64,000 bases of DNA from Acanthochlamys bracteata. Its lineage: Eukaryota; Streptophyta; Magnoliopsida; Pandanales; Velloziaceae. Location: NCBI GenBank assembly GCA_019914995.1, contig CM034131.1, positions 6,232,501 through 6,296,500 on the forward strand, read 5' to 3'. A program made the position numbers and the translations under genes. The notes under the pieces are model-generated. The model had not been told where the DNA came from. It made no database searches and worked only from the letters and a program-made list of their open reading frames with translations. This document shows, piece after piece, positions 12,918 to 27,690 of the stretch. The stretch's first letter is position 1. The number at the start of each line of letters is the position of its first letter.

Positions 12918-14500
12918 GTAGCACAACAAAGGTCCTATCCATGAATCGAGCATCCCATGCTATTCGGCATTTAGATGTTGTGGTTTCGTTATTGAAGCAA
13001 TGGCCTGCATAATGAATAGGTTCACCTTGAAACTCAAGCATCTTGTTTGTATTTCTTTTGCATGTACTGTTGGGAGTGTTTGCACTAAATCTAGGATCAA
13101 AAGTTTTAATACAGCGTGTATATGATATACCTTGTCCTTGTTGTTTGGTGAGATGTTTTATTTTTTGTTTACTTTATGTAAGAATCTTGTTAATGCTATA
13201 TCCTCTGTGATCAGCTAGTTTTAAGGTTCTTTTTCTTTTCCATTGAATAGAATGCAAAATACAATGTCTTTCTTTCTGTAATATCAGGCTGATTAGTTTA
13301 TTTTTAACTGTCTTTTCCCCATGGCTGAAGGATTGTAGATTAGCTGAAGAGTTGAAAAAGAAGGAAAAGGCTGTGTTATCGTTGTTAGTAAATAGGTCAC
13401 TATATCCAATAAGAACCACCAGACTACATCACATTATGAACAAGATGTATAGGAAACTGCACATACTTAGTTGGGTGCTAGTTGTTTATTCAACTGCATT
13501 AACCGGTCAAAATGTGGAAAAGTATTTTCCTTCCTATTGCTTAATCTCTAAGCGACATCAAATTCTAGTCTTTGAAAGTATGGTAGTGTTTATTTGCACC
13601 ATGATTAGGAGCATCTAGGAATAATGCTAGTTTAAAGCCTTTTCTTTTAAAAAAATAAATTGGTGACGCAATATTGGTTCTGTAATTCTGAAAGCTTCTC
13701 AGTTTCTATGCATTTTCTCCACATCCAGACTTGTCATAGATGTGAGCCAAGTTTGGTCCAATTGGCTCTTCAGAGTTCATGTTCAATGATGCTCTGCTAG
13801 TTCACTCTGTTACTTCCTTCATGTTGTTCTTTTGTCTTTGTTCTGCATGCAGTATGATTGTGACTGCTACTATGGTTCAAAGTGAAAGGTCAAGAAGGCT
13901 AAGCATATCTATTCTAAATCAAGTAGTGCAGGAAGCAATAGCCTTCAAACCTCCCCCAAGGACAAGTGGCACGAGAGGCCGTGTTTATTATTGCACACGG
14001 TAGATTTTATACTCGCTATTTTACATATGCAGTCTAGCATTCCTCACAGCTTGGGTTTAGTGATGAAAGATAAACTGATTTCCATTACTTGGCAACAATC
14101 AAAGGAAATTCAGAGTTCAGAAATTTAAATCAAAGTTGATTCTCAACCACCTTGATCAACTGCTTGGAAGCTTAAACGAAAACATGCTAACCTCGAATTA
14201 GTTCATCAAGATTAGAGAAAAAGAGATGTATATACCCCTCTTTCATCAAGACCCACCTTTTGGAATGATCCCCAATTCTTCTTCCCCCACTTTACAATTT
14301 GGCAACATTCATGTTTTCCTGTTTATAACCATGCTGCTATCTGCCCATCTACTTTTGTGCTCTTTGTCAATGACTCAAAGCTCTTTCCTGAGACATAACG
14401 ATGCTACATGGAGAAGCAGCTGCAATCTGATGCTGGTTTTCCTGGTACTCCAATCCGTCTTCTCTGGCACAGCTGAAGAAAAGGGGGTTAATGAAAGTTA
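12918..14500 (+). pseudogene. Plastid Der/EngA GTPase pseudogene, C-terminal exons only
   Basis: Der (EngA) is a double Era-like GTPase for ribosome assembly, and plants have a plastid form. Four exon remnants are in order. Exon 12918-13019 matches the GSTTEALSVNRAFRAIRRSDV part, ending near EAMACI. Exon 13331-13521 matches DCRIAE...VVNKWDT (the G4 motif region) through HYEQDV and VYSTALTGQNVEK. Exon 13853-13999 reads ERSRRLSISILNQVVQEA..KPPPRT..GRVYYCT. A final remnant, about 14333-14490, reads STFVLFVNDSKLFPET and DAGFPGTPIRLLW. These cover the end of GTPase domain 2 and the KH-like C-terminus. The frame is broken several times: a stop replaces the Gln before the second exon, NKWD is lost to a stop and substitutions, and the last acceptor is lost. 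The first GTPase domain was not found. Kept introns mean this is a decayed gene copy, not a retrocopy. Confidence 0.85.
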
Positions 14501-16690
14501 GAACTTTTAAAGACGCATATATTTTTATGTTGTTATGGCACAATTATTTTGGTTCCAATAGGATGTGACTGTTGAACGACTTAAAGCATTTTATTGAAAT
14601 GTAGTTGCTTCCTTGAGCTACTATTTATTTCAGTTACCAGATATAATCTTTTTTGTTGCTTTTACCAGGTAAGGATGCACAGACAACTGAACAATGCTAT
14701 AGCTCCATAAATATGGCATCTGGAACCTGATCCAGTGCTCTCAAGGTCATTGATGGTCATATTATGGATGCTCTCAGTATAAGATCTACCATCCTTTTCA
14801 ATATATCGAGGAGCTGCTGGGTTTTGAGAATCTCTGGATGTAACTGAACGTAAATTTTGGACACAATGTCATCCAGAAGCTCTTTCAGAGTCCCATCTTT
14901 TCTTCTCGAAAGCACTTATTAACATTATATGCACAAGATAGTTCAGATCGCAGATCTTGAAGGAGGTTCTGAATGCTTTGTTGGCACAAATATTGCATTG
15001 CTCCACGTTGGATATGTTCTTGTAGCACCTTGGAACCTAATACAAAGTACAGAGCATTTTGAGGTGGTCTTACTGACGTGTTCAAAGGGTGGTTGCAGGG
15101 TTAAATTGCCTAAAGATGCGTACTGATGAAGGATGGAGTTGCTGCTAGTTACAAATCCTGAACATTGTCCTTGCCAGTGGCCGTTTGTGAAACTAGAGAA
15201 TTGGAAATGGGATATTCTACGTGGGGAATTTTGAAAGAGGTGGATATGTCTGCATTGAACAAGCGCTTGGCCATGTTTGGAATGGCTTTTATCCTTCTCT
15301 TCTAAAAGTGCTCATCTGCGGTACTTTAGAAAAAAAATTCTTCCACAGTACTATAACTTTCTTTTGTAATTTACAAGACAAATAAATTGAACATTATAAA
15401 ATAACTATATTGATACTTTTTCAAGAAAGATTGCGTGCCCTCAGTACGCAACCATGTATTTTCTAAGACTGGATATTCGTACATAATAATGTACTTGGAA
15501 CTCTTCTTTTTCTACAAAGCCGCCTTCTTTTACACGCTATTTCTTTTCCCTCTATAAGCTCAAAGCGCTTGCGTAAAGAGCGTTTCGAAATTTATTTTGA
15601 AATAAATTTCTCTAAAGGAACATATTTTTATTTTTTTAAATAAATTTATGTTTTAAAAAAGATTATTATGTCGAATTTTTAAATATTTTTAAAATTTATA
15701 AAAAAAATATATGTAAATTAAAAATTAAAAATTATTTTTCTGAAATAAAAGCTCAAATGCATAGTTGATTTATCTCTTGGTGAAACAAAATTTAGAAAAT
15801 TCTTATAACGTATTCTGCTGGTTTGGTCAATATTTCATTGAAGTGAGCCTTTTGTTGTCTATTGAGAATGAGTTAGAGATTGTTCGGGCTCTATTTTATC
15901 AGTTTACTTTATTTTATTAATAATTTTTTAATAATATTTAAATATTTTTTAAAAAAATAAAAGAAATACCATTATAAGTCATAAAAGTTTTTTAAAATAA
16001 ATAAAAATTTATTTTTTGAAAAGTTTTAGAATTTTTTTCAAATTTTTTTTAATTTTAAGCACTTCTTAACGATTGTCTTTAAAGATATGTATGTGCGTTT
16101 TATGAACGTGAGTTCATAAAATAAAAATTTTTTGAATTTTATTTGAAAATAAGTTAAAATAAAAATAAAATTTTAAAAATTAATAATGAGTTTTAAATAA
16201 TAAATAAACTTAAATTAATAAATAATTAAAATATCAAACTTTTTTTAACTCTAAATTTTCTCCGAAAAAAGTGGAGTCCTGGAATTTTGAGAAACGCCAT
16301 AAATCGAAATTTCATAGCTTCTGGTACATTCTAAAGTAATTGCATTAGTTACAATTTCTAACACGACCCACGTACTAAGTCAACCCAAATAACAAAAAAA
16401 AAAAAAGATTAAATTATCAGGTCAATCCCAATAGTTGACTTTGTTACCTGGACGGCTGGACTTTGAATTGCAGGTTTGGTAACTGAACAAGACATGTTCT
16501 GAATTTTCTTCTCATCATCACCAGCTCCTGTTTCCAATTGAAGGAGAAAGAGAAACAGGTACTTTACTTTCATGAAGTTCTTCTGTAAATGCAATTATAG
16601 TTTTTCCTTATCACTACGTGCTCAATTTTTTTCACTCGCAGATCATTGTTGATGTAATCACTGCTGCAGTCCCCTTCATTCTTCAGAACA
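14501..16690. other. Non-coding spacer between the Der pseudogene and the NLR pseudogene
   Basis: About 14670-15130 may be 3' UTR of the former Der gene. No protein was recognised in it. A copy of the AT-rich MITE family, in inverted orientation, is at about 15575-15760, and further AT-rich repeat DNA is at 15890-16250. The last 250 bases are probably the old promoter or 5' UTR of the NLR gene. Confidence 0.45.
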
Positions 16691-16699
16691 AAAGATGCT

Positions 16700-19600
16700 A
16701 TGGTAGTTGGTGCAGTTGTCTCCAGTTTTGTGGAGTTGCTGGTAGTTTACGCAAAGGAAGAAGCGGCCTTGCTTCTTGGAATTTCTGGGGAAATCGAAAG
16801 GCTTGCAAGAAGACTTCAGGCAGTGGAGGCTTTGGTGGCCGATGCGGAACGGAGACAGGTGCAAAGTGCGGCTATCAGACATTGGCTAAGTGAGCTTAAA
16901 GATTTTATATACGATGCACAGGATATTGTCGATGACTACAAGATTGAGGTAGATAAGTATACTTCTAAGGATCTGTTTTCTCCATCTTCTGATGCAATGT
17001 TAAGCTGTTTTTACTCTCCATTGGCATGCTTTCGCAAGGTAGTATTCAGTCATGAAAATTGGAAATAGAATTAAGAGCCTGAATGAAAGATTAGATGGCA
17101 TTATCAAGGATAATGCAGCTCTTAGCCTAGCTCCAATTTCAGCTAATCATCAGCTTAAGAACGTTGGACCCAGCAGAAAAACGTCCAGGGTGGTTGAGCC
17201 AGATATTGTGGGAAGCAATATTGAAAATGATACTAGGAAATTGGTGGAGTTGTTGACCCAGGAAAACACCAGGAGGAATGTTGTTGTATATGCAATTGTG
17301 GGCATGGGTTGAATTGGTAAGACAACACTCAGCTCAGAAGGTTTGTAATGATGAGAGCGTTGCAGCAAGTTTCCACCCGCTGGAGCCAATATGGATTTAT
17401 GTGTCTCAAGAAATTGATGAGGTTAAGATTCTGAAGAACATTATAAAAGGCATTGGAGGGAATCCAGGTGATGCCAAAGATAGGGAAGAGCTTGAACCAT
17501 TGGTTGCCCGACTTGTTAGACAAAAGAGAATTTTCCTTGTCTTAGACGATGTTTGGGATGCACAACTGTGGGAGAACCTACTAAGGAAACCATTACAGAC
17601 TGCAGGCATGGGCAGTAGGGTATTGGTGACCACAAGGGATGAGGGTATTGCAAAGCAAATGAGAGCAATTTACCTGCATAAAGTGGCAAAGTTAACAAAT
17701 GAAGATGGTTGGTCGTTGTTGTGTAGGATTGTTTTCAATGATGAGGACGGAGTAGAAGTAAAGACATTAAGGGAGATTGGAATGCAGATTGTGGAGAAAT
17801 GTGATGGTCTTCCACTTGCAATTAGGACAATAGCTGGGGTGCTGAGAGTAAAAGAATTGGTACCATCGGAATGGGAGAAGGTTCTCCGTAACCCTGCCTG
17901 GTCCTTGACTGAGCTCCCAGAAGGGTTGATGGGAGCTTTGTATCTGAGTTTGGAGGACTTGCCTCCCCACCTTAAGCAGTGCTTTCTTTACCTTGCATTA
18001 TTTCCTGAAGACGACTCATTTTTTCAAGAAGATATTGCTTGCTATTGGATTGCGGAGGGATTTGTGCATCCAATTGGGAATTCTATGCTTGAAGAGACAG
18101 CACATGAGTACTGGGATGAGCTTGTCCAGAGGAATCTTCTGATAAAAGCTCATTACTATTACTATCCTCATTATAAGATGCATGATCTTATGCGTGCCCT
18201 TGCTCGGGATCTTATACAAGAAGATGGTGGGTACAACAGAGATGTAAAAGGATTGGATGAAATCCTTCCTAAACAAAAAGCAAAACCACGTCGAGTGATT
18301 GGCAAACATATGGAGGCAAAGCTCATCTTTAATCCAAATAAAAGTCATAGCAACTTGAGAACCCTGATTGCACCGATGCTGATTATTGGCAAAGATTCAG
18401 AGTTTGAGCTGCTTGGATTTGCAAAGCATTTAAGGATTTTAAATCTACAGGGATCAGCCATTCAAAAGTTGCCAGATTCTTTTGGAAACTTAATACATTT
18501 GAGATTTTTAAACTTAAGTCATAGTAGAATAAGAAAAATCCCTACGAGCATTGGACTTCTGAGAAAGCTACAATTCTTGCTCCTTGTAAATTGTCTGTAC
18601 TTGCAAAATCTTCCTGAAACTATTGGATCATTGATGAACTTAAGGACTCTCAATGCCTATTATACACCTTTAGATGGTATGCCAAAAGAGATTATAAAGC
18701 TCAAGGACCTTCGGTTTCTGGCTGAATTTGTGATATCAAGCATGACCATTGGCAGACAAAAGTATACAGAACGTGACTTTTGCACTCTTGAGGATCTAAG
18801 ATTTTTTGTCCTGCTTGATTCTCTCTACATAAACAACCTGGAAAGGTTATCGTTTGCAGAAGCAAGAGCAGCAGCAATAAGAAAGAAAGCTCATTTGAGG
18901 AAGTTAAGTTTGCACTGCGCAGAAGTATATACATATAATGAAGAAACAATTAGCAAAATCAAAGACGTCTTTGAAGAGCTTTGCCCTCCATCTCATCTTG
19001 AAACCCTTTACATTACTGGATATTTTGGCAATGAATTTCCTAGTTGGTTGATTGAAAAGTCACCGCTGCTCCTTCCAAATGTCAGGACGTTGCAGTTATA
19101 TGGTTGTCATCTATGTGAAACATTGCCACCTTTAGGGATGCTAACTCAGCTTACAATCCTTAATATCTTGAATATGTCTGCATTGGTTCGTGTAGGACCA
19201 GAACTATTTCTCCCTAATCGGGACATTCCCAGAATAGGAGATGCACTTGGTCCAGTCTATTCATTTTCCAAGTTGGAGCAACTTCGATTTGAAAGCTTGC
19301 TTAACTGGGAAGAGTGGTGGTGGCTAGAAAATGAAGAGCAGCAGACACAACAGATGGTGCTACTTCCTTGTCTCAGAAAATTGACACTAAGTAATGCCCG
19401 AAACTAAAGGGTCTCCCACATTGTCTTCTCAATCAAGCCAAAGAACTGGCAGACTTGGTCATCAAAGAAACCTTTGAAATGAAAGAGATCATTAACATTT
19501 GTTCTGTCAGAAATTTGCGTCTTGTTGATAGTCCTGGTCTCAGGAGAGTTGCTAACCTCTCAGCACTCAAAAGTCTTGTTGTGATATGATGTGAAAATCT

Positions 19601-19910
19601 AAGCGAGGTTGAGGGTCTGCATGAGCTCCATAACATTCTGTTGTATGATCCAGAAATGGAATCCCTACCAGAGTGGCTGCATGCTGCAGGTAGAGGACAG
19701 TTCCCAAAACTCCAGAAGCTTCATATTGTGTGCAGCACCAACCTCCTCTTGAGATGCACTGAGGATGGCTTGGACTGGCCCAAGATTCGGGATATCCCTC
19801 AAGTTGAGGCCTCTACTCCAGATAGATCTGCATTCATTTCCTACACGAGTGCTCCCTTCCGCTTCATCACCAATATTCATGCCTATCTTCAAGAGCTGGA
19901 ACAAACTTGA
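16700..19910 (+). pseudogene. CC-NBS-LRR (CNL) disease-resistance pseudogene, single exon
   Basis: The reading matches a CNL immune receptor along its whole length. The Rx-type coiled-coil domain begins at the ATG at 16700 and includes an EDVID-like YDAQDIVDDYK stretch. The P-loop region GMG-IGKTTL is near 17302-17330. Kinase-2 LVLDDVWD is near 17535-17560, followed by RNBS-B GSRVLVTTRD, GLPLA near 17805-17820, CFLYLALFPED, and MHD (KMHDLM) near 18176. Leucine-rich repeats run to about 19900. The frame is broken at about five places. There is an extra base in an A run near 17055, a stop in place of a P-loop glycine near 17310, an extra base just after it, a base lost near 19400 and a stop near 19588. 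The central frame of about 700 codons is otherwise open, so decay is recent or some breaks are assembly errors. As read it cannot make a full receptor. Confidence 0.9.
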
Positions 19911-21336
19911 CCATGTCATTCTAACCAGAAGGTGTGTGTTTCTAGAATAACATGATTTTTCTAACCTCATTGATTGTTTCATTGACAACTTACATAAAAG
20001 TACTGTCACTTATTATTCCATCAATTACAGGAATCAATATATTGTATCATGGTGAACGTTCTTTTCATCTGGTTACACTAAACTAGCATGTTAACTGAGG
20101 TGTGACTGTTTATTTCTTGATGTGGATCACTAGCTATCCCTCAAAATGCTTAACAATGTGTTCAAACATATGATACATGGTATTATCATCAGGACTACTG
20201 CACAGCGCACGGAAATTATCAGCTGTGTTCGGAGTAACTGCTTCTACATCCTTTGGGAGTTTGGGACTGTAGTAATTTATATTCAGCAGTTATTCCTGGA
20301 TCTGCTGTTATTGTGCTGATGGACAGTTTTATTAACATGAATTTTCATTTGGGGTCAGGACTACTAACCATTCTATCAACTCTTATTACCTTGTAGGTAA
20401 ACTACATTCAGGGTTATCAGTTTATGCTTCTTGCAGTATTATTGCCATACTGAGTTGGTGCCAAATGGACTATGCTATCAGCATCATGCGATTTTTCATG
20501 AGAAGGAACTCAAAGTGATGTTTGAATATGAGGATCCGACTCTGTGCTAAATTAAATCAAGTCTAGGCCATGTGGTGTCGCAATATTCTGAATGTTCGAT
20601 TCTTTTCAAAGAGAATGAGGATGTAACACTTTCAGTGAGCCATAAACTCAATCTAATGGTCTACTTGGCCTTCTTCTAACTTTGAAGGTATCTACTTTAT
20701 AATGCATACCCGTGCAAACAGGTAATGCCACAAACCCAGCTCAACTGGCTAGAATATACTGAATCTAGTCTGTAGCTACAAGAGTTGATACCTAGAAGAC
20801 CAAAGACGAGTTTTTGATAAACCTTAGTGTTGGCTTCGTGCACCACAGCCTCAACCTCATTCTTTTATCTGGAATTCTACCGGTTTGAAAATTGATGCAC
20901 ATACCACAACCTCCACCATCTGACTGCAGAGTTTAATATCTACGCTAGGAGCATAAATTGGCTGCTAAAAACACTGAACTTCTGCTTCTGATCAACTATC
21001 CCAGAGATTTCAGTTGGCTTACCAGTTGACCAAATGTCATCTGGCACTAACCAAGAATCTAATGTCCGCACATCCCATATGCTAGGGCAGAACAACCACA
21101 ATGCAACGCCTAAAATACCGACAATGAAACATTAACATCAACAGCCAATGACAAAACAAAACCCATGATCCATTGTGTTAAAGCAGAACAATGTCACATA
21201 GTAACATATTAATCTGCACAAGTCCCAGGTGATGAGACTATTTATAGTCAAACACTTCCATTTTAAAATGCAGTCATGTATTGAAGTCGGTACAATTCCT
21301 CCATAAAACAGCTGAAAGAAACAATGTTCACCAAAA
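19911..21336. other. Non-coding spacer between the NLR and RPL32 pseudogenes
   Basis: No protein-coding segment was recognised on either strand. The right part (from about 21130) is probably the former 3' UTR of the RPL32 copy, which reads leftwards. No clear transposon ends were seen. Confidence 0.4.
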
Positions 21337-21379
21337 CAGCTCCACTTGACGTTGGTCACAACAACGTCAAGTGGAGCTG
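21337..21379. repeat. Perfect 18-bp inverted repeat with a 7-bp spacer inside the RPL32 pseudogene
   Basis: Arms 21337-21354 and 21362-21379 are exact reverse complements, with spacer GTCACAA. One arm is the coding sequence for A-PLDVV. The other replaces the sequence that should encode the C-terminal tail. A template switch during replication would produce this arrangement. Confidence 0.95.
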
Positions 21380-22170
21380 CCCTCTCAACGATCTCCTTGC
21401 GCTTTCTTGTGGAAACATTGTGTGCAATTTCAGCACAGTAAGTTCCTGCATAAAAAGGAGTTTTAGGAATGGAATCAAACAAAATTGGACATCATTTAAA
21501 TAAATTAAACAACAAAGAAAGGGAGAGATGCATAGGAAAAAGGAAGACCTAGAATACTCAGCACAACGATGGATGCCAAAAGAAGCTCAAAACAAAGAAA
21601 AACCTGTTGTGCATCATAAGCAGCTCCAACTCAGATACATTGTGGACAACTAACTTCTTGAAGTGGTTTGGCAGATAGTGTCTGGTCTTCTTGTCAGAGC
21701 CATAACCAATGCTGCTCATCAAGGTGCATCCTTTGAACTTCCTTCGAGCACGAGAATCTAGGCCTACGCCAGTTACTCTGACATCAACAACAATATCACT
21801 TAGCAACAGTGAGAGAATTCTAGTAAGGAGAAGATAAATAACAAGAATAGCAGCCTTTAGGCTCCTACTAGCATGACAGACATTGTCCCATTTGCCGTAC
21901 GTTGTTTACAAGAATGCCATGTATTCCAAAATACAACAACAGGTAAAACAATCTTAATTTTAAGGTATAATGTAATGTAAAGGAGTCCCATTGAGATAAC
22001 GGCAACATACTGGTAGGATCATCTTCCAAACTTAAAATGCAAATGCAAAAATTCCAAACTAAAACAGAATCCGGAGGCGTGAAGCAAAAGCTAATCAGTT
22101 ATAACGATCCTTGATTTGATAAATAAACAAAACTGTTCAACATTCAAATCTCGGAATCAGTATTCCTAGC

Positions 22171-22776
22171 CATAGTTGTAAAATCCGGACCGTCCTGCCA
22201 GGATCGATCCGGAGCATAAATTGGTCCGGATTTATAATAAAACCGTTTATGCAATCGACCTACTCTAATCCGTTTCGACAAGATCGATCCGCTCGTCTGT
22301 GTCAAACCGTATTAAATTAAATTTAAAAAATTTTAAATTTGTAATATATTAATATAAAAATAATTATTAGTAGTCTTATATTAAAATATAATATATAGTT
22401 TAGATTTTATATTTAGATGTGATAATACAAAAAAATAAGTTTGTTATATTTTATTTATAAATATTTATTATTAGTGATTTTTAAATTTTTATATTACTAA
22501 TTCTATTAAATTGTAATAAAAATAACAAAATTATTTTAAAAAAAAAATTTTCTTTTGAAATTTATTATTTAAAATTTTTTTTTATTTTTCTATATATTTT
22601 TTTAGTTTATTATTTTATGCTTTCTAACAAAGAAAAATAATAAGTGTTCGTGCTACCATCAACACTTTAATATTTTTAACATAATGGGTCAACCCGTTGA
22701 TCCGACTGGTCAATTCGTGATCTGTTAATTCGGAAAATTTTTTAGTTCAATATCCTGTCCGATTTTTACAATTATG
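22171..22776. mobile_element. hAT-like MITE, about 606 bp
   Basis: The terminal inverted repeats are CATAGTTGTAAAATCCGGAC at the left and the reverse complement of CATAATTGTAAAAATCGGAC at the right. The flanks TTCCTAGC and TCTCTAGC agree at 6 of 8 bases, which fits an old 8-bp target duplication. The interior is AT-rich with no transposase frame. It lies in intron 1 of the RPL32 pseudogene. Confidence 0.7.
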
Positions 22777-23104
22777 TCTCTAGCTAGACACAAACGCTTC
22801 CTAACGCTACAAAATCAATCACAAACGCAAGAAGTCATTCAAAAAGAAGATTAGAACGACAACAATTTACCTTAACCTTACGATCACTCTGGGGCTTGTT
22901 GAACTTCTTGACCCGCTTCTTCACTATCTTCTTAGTCAGCAAAGGTACCGTCATTTTTACGTACCTCTCTGCCTTCAACACAAACGAACCAATAACCAAC
23001 ACTAACCCTAATCAAAGATCTTCCATCAATAGAACAAACGAAGAGACGGAGAGAGAGGACTCACGGTGACGGCGGAATTGTTTTCTCCCGCGAAGCGCTT
23101 TAGA

Positions 23105-23335
23105 GCTCGTTTGGGAAACGCTACTTCTCATTTTTCTATTTCATATTTTTCAATACATTTTTTATAAATATTTATAAAATTTATTAAAATTTAAAAATTG
23201 TACAAAAATTATACGATCTTTTTATGACATATTTTTGTTTTTTTTTTAATTTAAAAAATAAAATTCGTTTTTCAAAAAAAATAAAAATATGTTTTATTTT
23301 AGAAAAATTTTATTTTATAAAGACTGTTGTTGCCT
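23105..23335 (+). repeat. AT-rich MITE family copy
   Basis: Begins with GAGCTCGTTTGGGAAACGC and continues with the family core (ATTTTTTATAAATATTT, then AAATTTATTAAAATTT, then a TACGATCTTTTTATGA block). It lies just upstream of the RPL32 pseudogene's 5' exon. Confidence 0.6.
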
Positions 23336-26106
<2,771 letters not shown>

Positions 26107-27444
26107 TGAGGTTCTAATGCTTTAGAAGCTAGACAGGCAAGTGCAGTTCTGAACTTGTCCAGTGTTGCTTAGGAGGCTGCTAAGAAGAGAGTATGGCTGA
26201 ATTCCTTTAATGATGCATTACCTGTTTGTTGAATGTCCTTATCTCTCTTTATAGTATACCATTCCATTTGGTGAATGTACTTGGGGGTGGATAGTTATTT
26301 ATGGGAAATGACGAGGTTTTCATTTCCAATCTCTGTTTTGAGTGTAAACTGTTTCCTGGTTGAAGAATAGGAGAATAGTTTTATATATGTCTGTTGCAAT
26401 TCAGAAATTCACCATGTTTTTGTTGAGACCATTTTGTTCTGAATTATTTATTGATAATTCTTCTCTTGGTACTTTTTGGCAATTAAAATCTCATTCTTTT
26501 CATAGGACTTCCTGTTATCAGAGTCGGTGATATTCCCAAAATTGCTCATAGCTCTGATATATGGGGTTCCAATTCACCTGTCATCTGTATGACACAACCA
26601 GGAAAGAGGTTAAGAAGAGAACTACCCTTGATTTGTTAACTGCTCTGGTCAGCCTCCTGAATCAAGCATGTAAGTCTCACTCATCAAATGTGTGTTATAA
26701 TAATTTGTCTTTGTATTTACTATGTTAACATTAACATTTCCTAAACTATTCCAAGATGTTATTTCATCCTGAAATTAAATAGGTGCTTCTTTTCGTTGTG
26801 TCTGCTAACTTTCTGGAGCAACCTCTACCACAACTTGTGTGTATAAGTGGACTAATTGTTTCTTCGTGTTATTCAAGATAATGAACATTTTGGTTTGTCT
26901 CCGGTCCTAAAAGTTTGCCTTGTCTTTACTATGATATGTTAACTTCGCGGGTTGGCAGAAGTGTAACTATCTGCTTTATTCTTGGGTTTAGATGTACATT
27001 TCAACATTTACACGAACTATTTACATCAGCATACATATGATTAATTGGTATACTGACTTGCTATGAGTAGTAGTGATGTAGCTAAGTCTGCTCAATTGGG
27101 CAGATATAATTAATTGATTTAATTGTGCCAGATATCCTGTGTGATCTTGAGTGTTTGTGGATTCATGTTTTCCCTTGAGGGGAAGTGAATAACGCAAGTG
27201 CATGTAGTTAGAATGTAAATAGTAGGTGTAATCCCTGCAACATGTCTGTGATTTCTTTACGTGTTGCCTTCTGTGAGGTCCTCATTATCACTTGCTCCAT
27301 GAACAATGTCATTTATGAATCTACGATGCATTTTCTGAATATTCTTTGAAAGTGGTAACTTCTGCAAGTGGAAAAGCAGAAAGCTATATATTTTTGGTAA
27401 AGCACATCTCGGACTTTATTAGACCTTGTTTTGGAGAGACTCTG
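26107..27444. other. 3' UTR of the helicase gene and non-coding spacer
   Basis: The first 300 or so bases are probably 3' UTR. After that I see no gene, no conserved protein fragment and no clear transposon ends. Confidence 0.45.
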
Positions 27445-27690
27445 AGCCCGTTTGGAATTCCATTTTTTCAACGATATTTTTTAATTTTTTTATTTCACAT
27501 TTTTAAGACATATTTTATAAATATTTAAAAAATTTATTTAAAAATTTAAAAAGTATAGAAAAATTTTACGTAATAAGATCTTTTTTTATTATATATTTTT
27601 ATTATTTATTCAAAAATAAAAAAATAAAATTTATTTTTTTAAAAAATAAAAATATTTTTTATTTAAAAAAGTTTTAATTTATAAGCAATT
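27445..27690 (+). repeat. AT-rich MITE family, best-preserved copy
   Basis: Starts with GAGCCCGTTTGGAATTCC. It contains the cores ATATTTTATAAATATTT, AAAAATTTATTTAAAAATTT and TTTTACGTAATAAGATCT. The same arrangement recurs in both orientations across the window, near 1310, 2050, 15575, 23105, 28020, 29590, 30893, 42165, 42980, 45975, 54405, 54895 and 55230. There is no coding potential. The mobile class is unsettled, because left ends are recognisable and right ends are variable. Confidence 0.65.

Larger units (their letters stand above)
21337..23100 (-). pseudogene. 60S ribosomal protein L32 (eL32) pseudogene, introns retained
   Basis: A cytosolic large-subunit ribosomal protein copy. The first coding exon (22954-22871) is sound and reads MTVPLLTKKIVKKRVKKFNKPQ. 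Exon 21777-21604 keeps SNWRRP and then [20 protein letters not shown] and [10 protein letters not shown]. About 10 bases are missing at the KGID position, which shifts the frame. The last exon, from 21445, has an extra base at its start and keeps [29 protein letters not shown]. The family's KLARLRSQEDE tail is then absent and is replaced by an inverted copy of the preceding coding sequence. A 5' UTR exon with a clear donor lies near 23063-23100. Splice sites are preserved, so this is a decayed duplicate and not a processed pseudogene. Confidence 0.88.

Noticed and set aside
14226-14501. 91-codon frame that looks like a small membrane protein
   Set aside because: It is the wrong frame over the decayed last Der exon. 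The adjacent frame gives the Der C-terminus.
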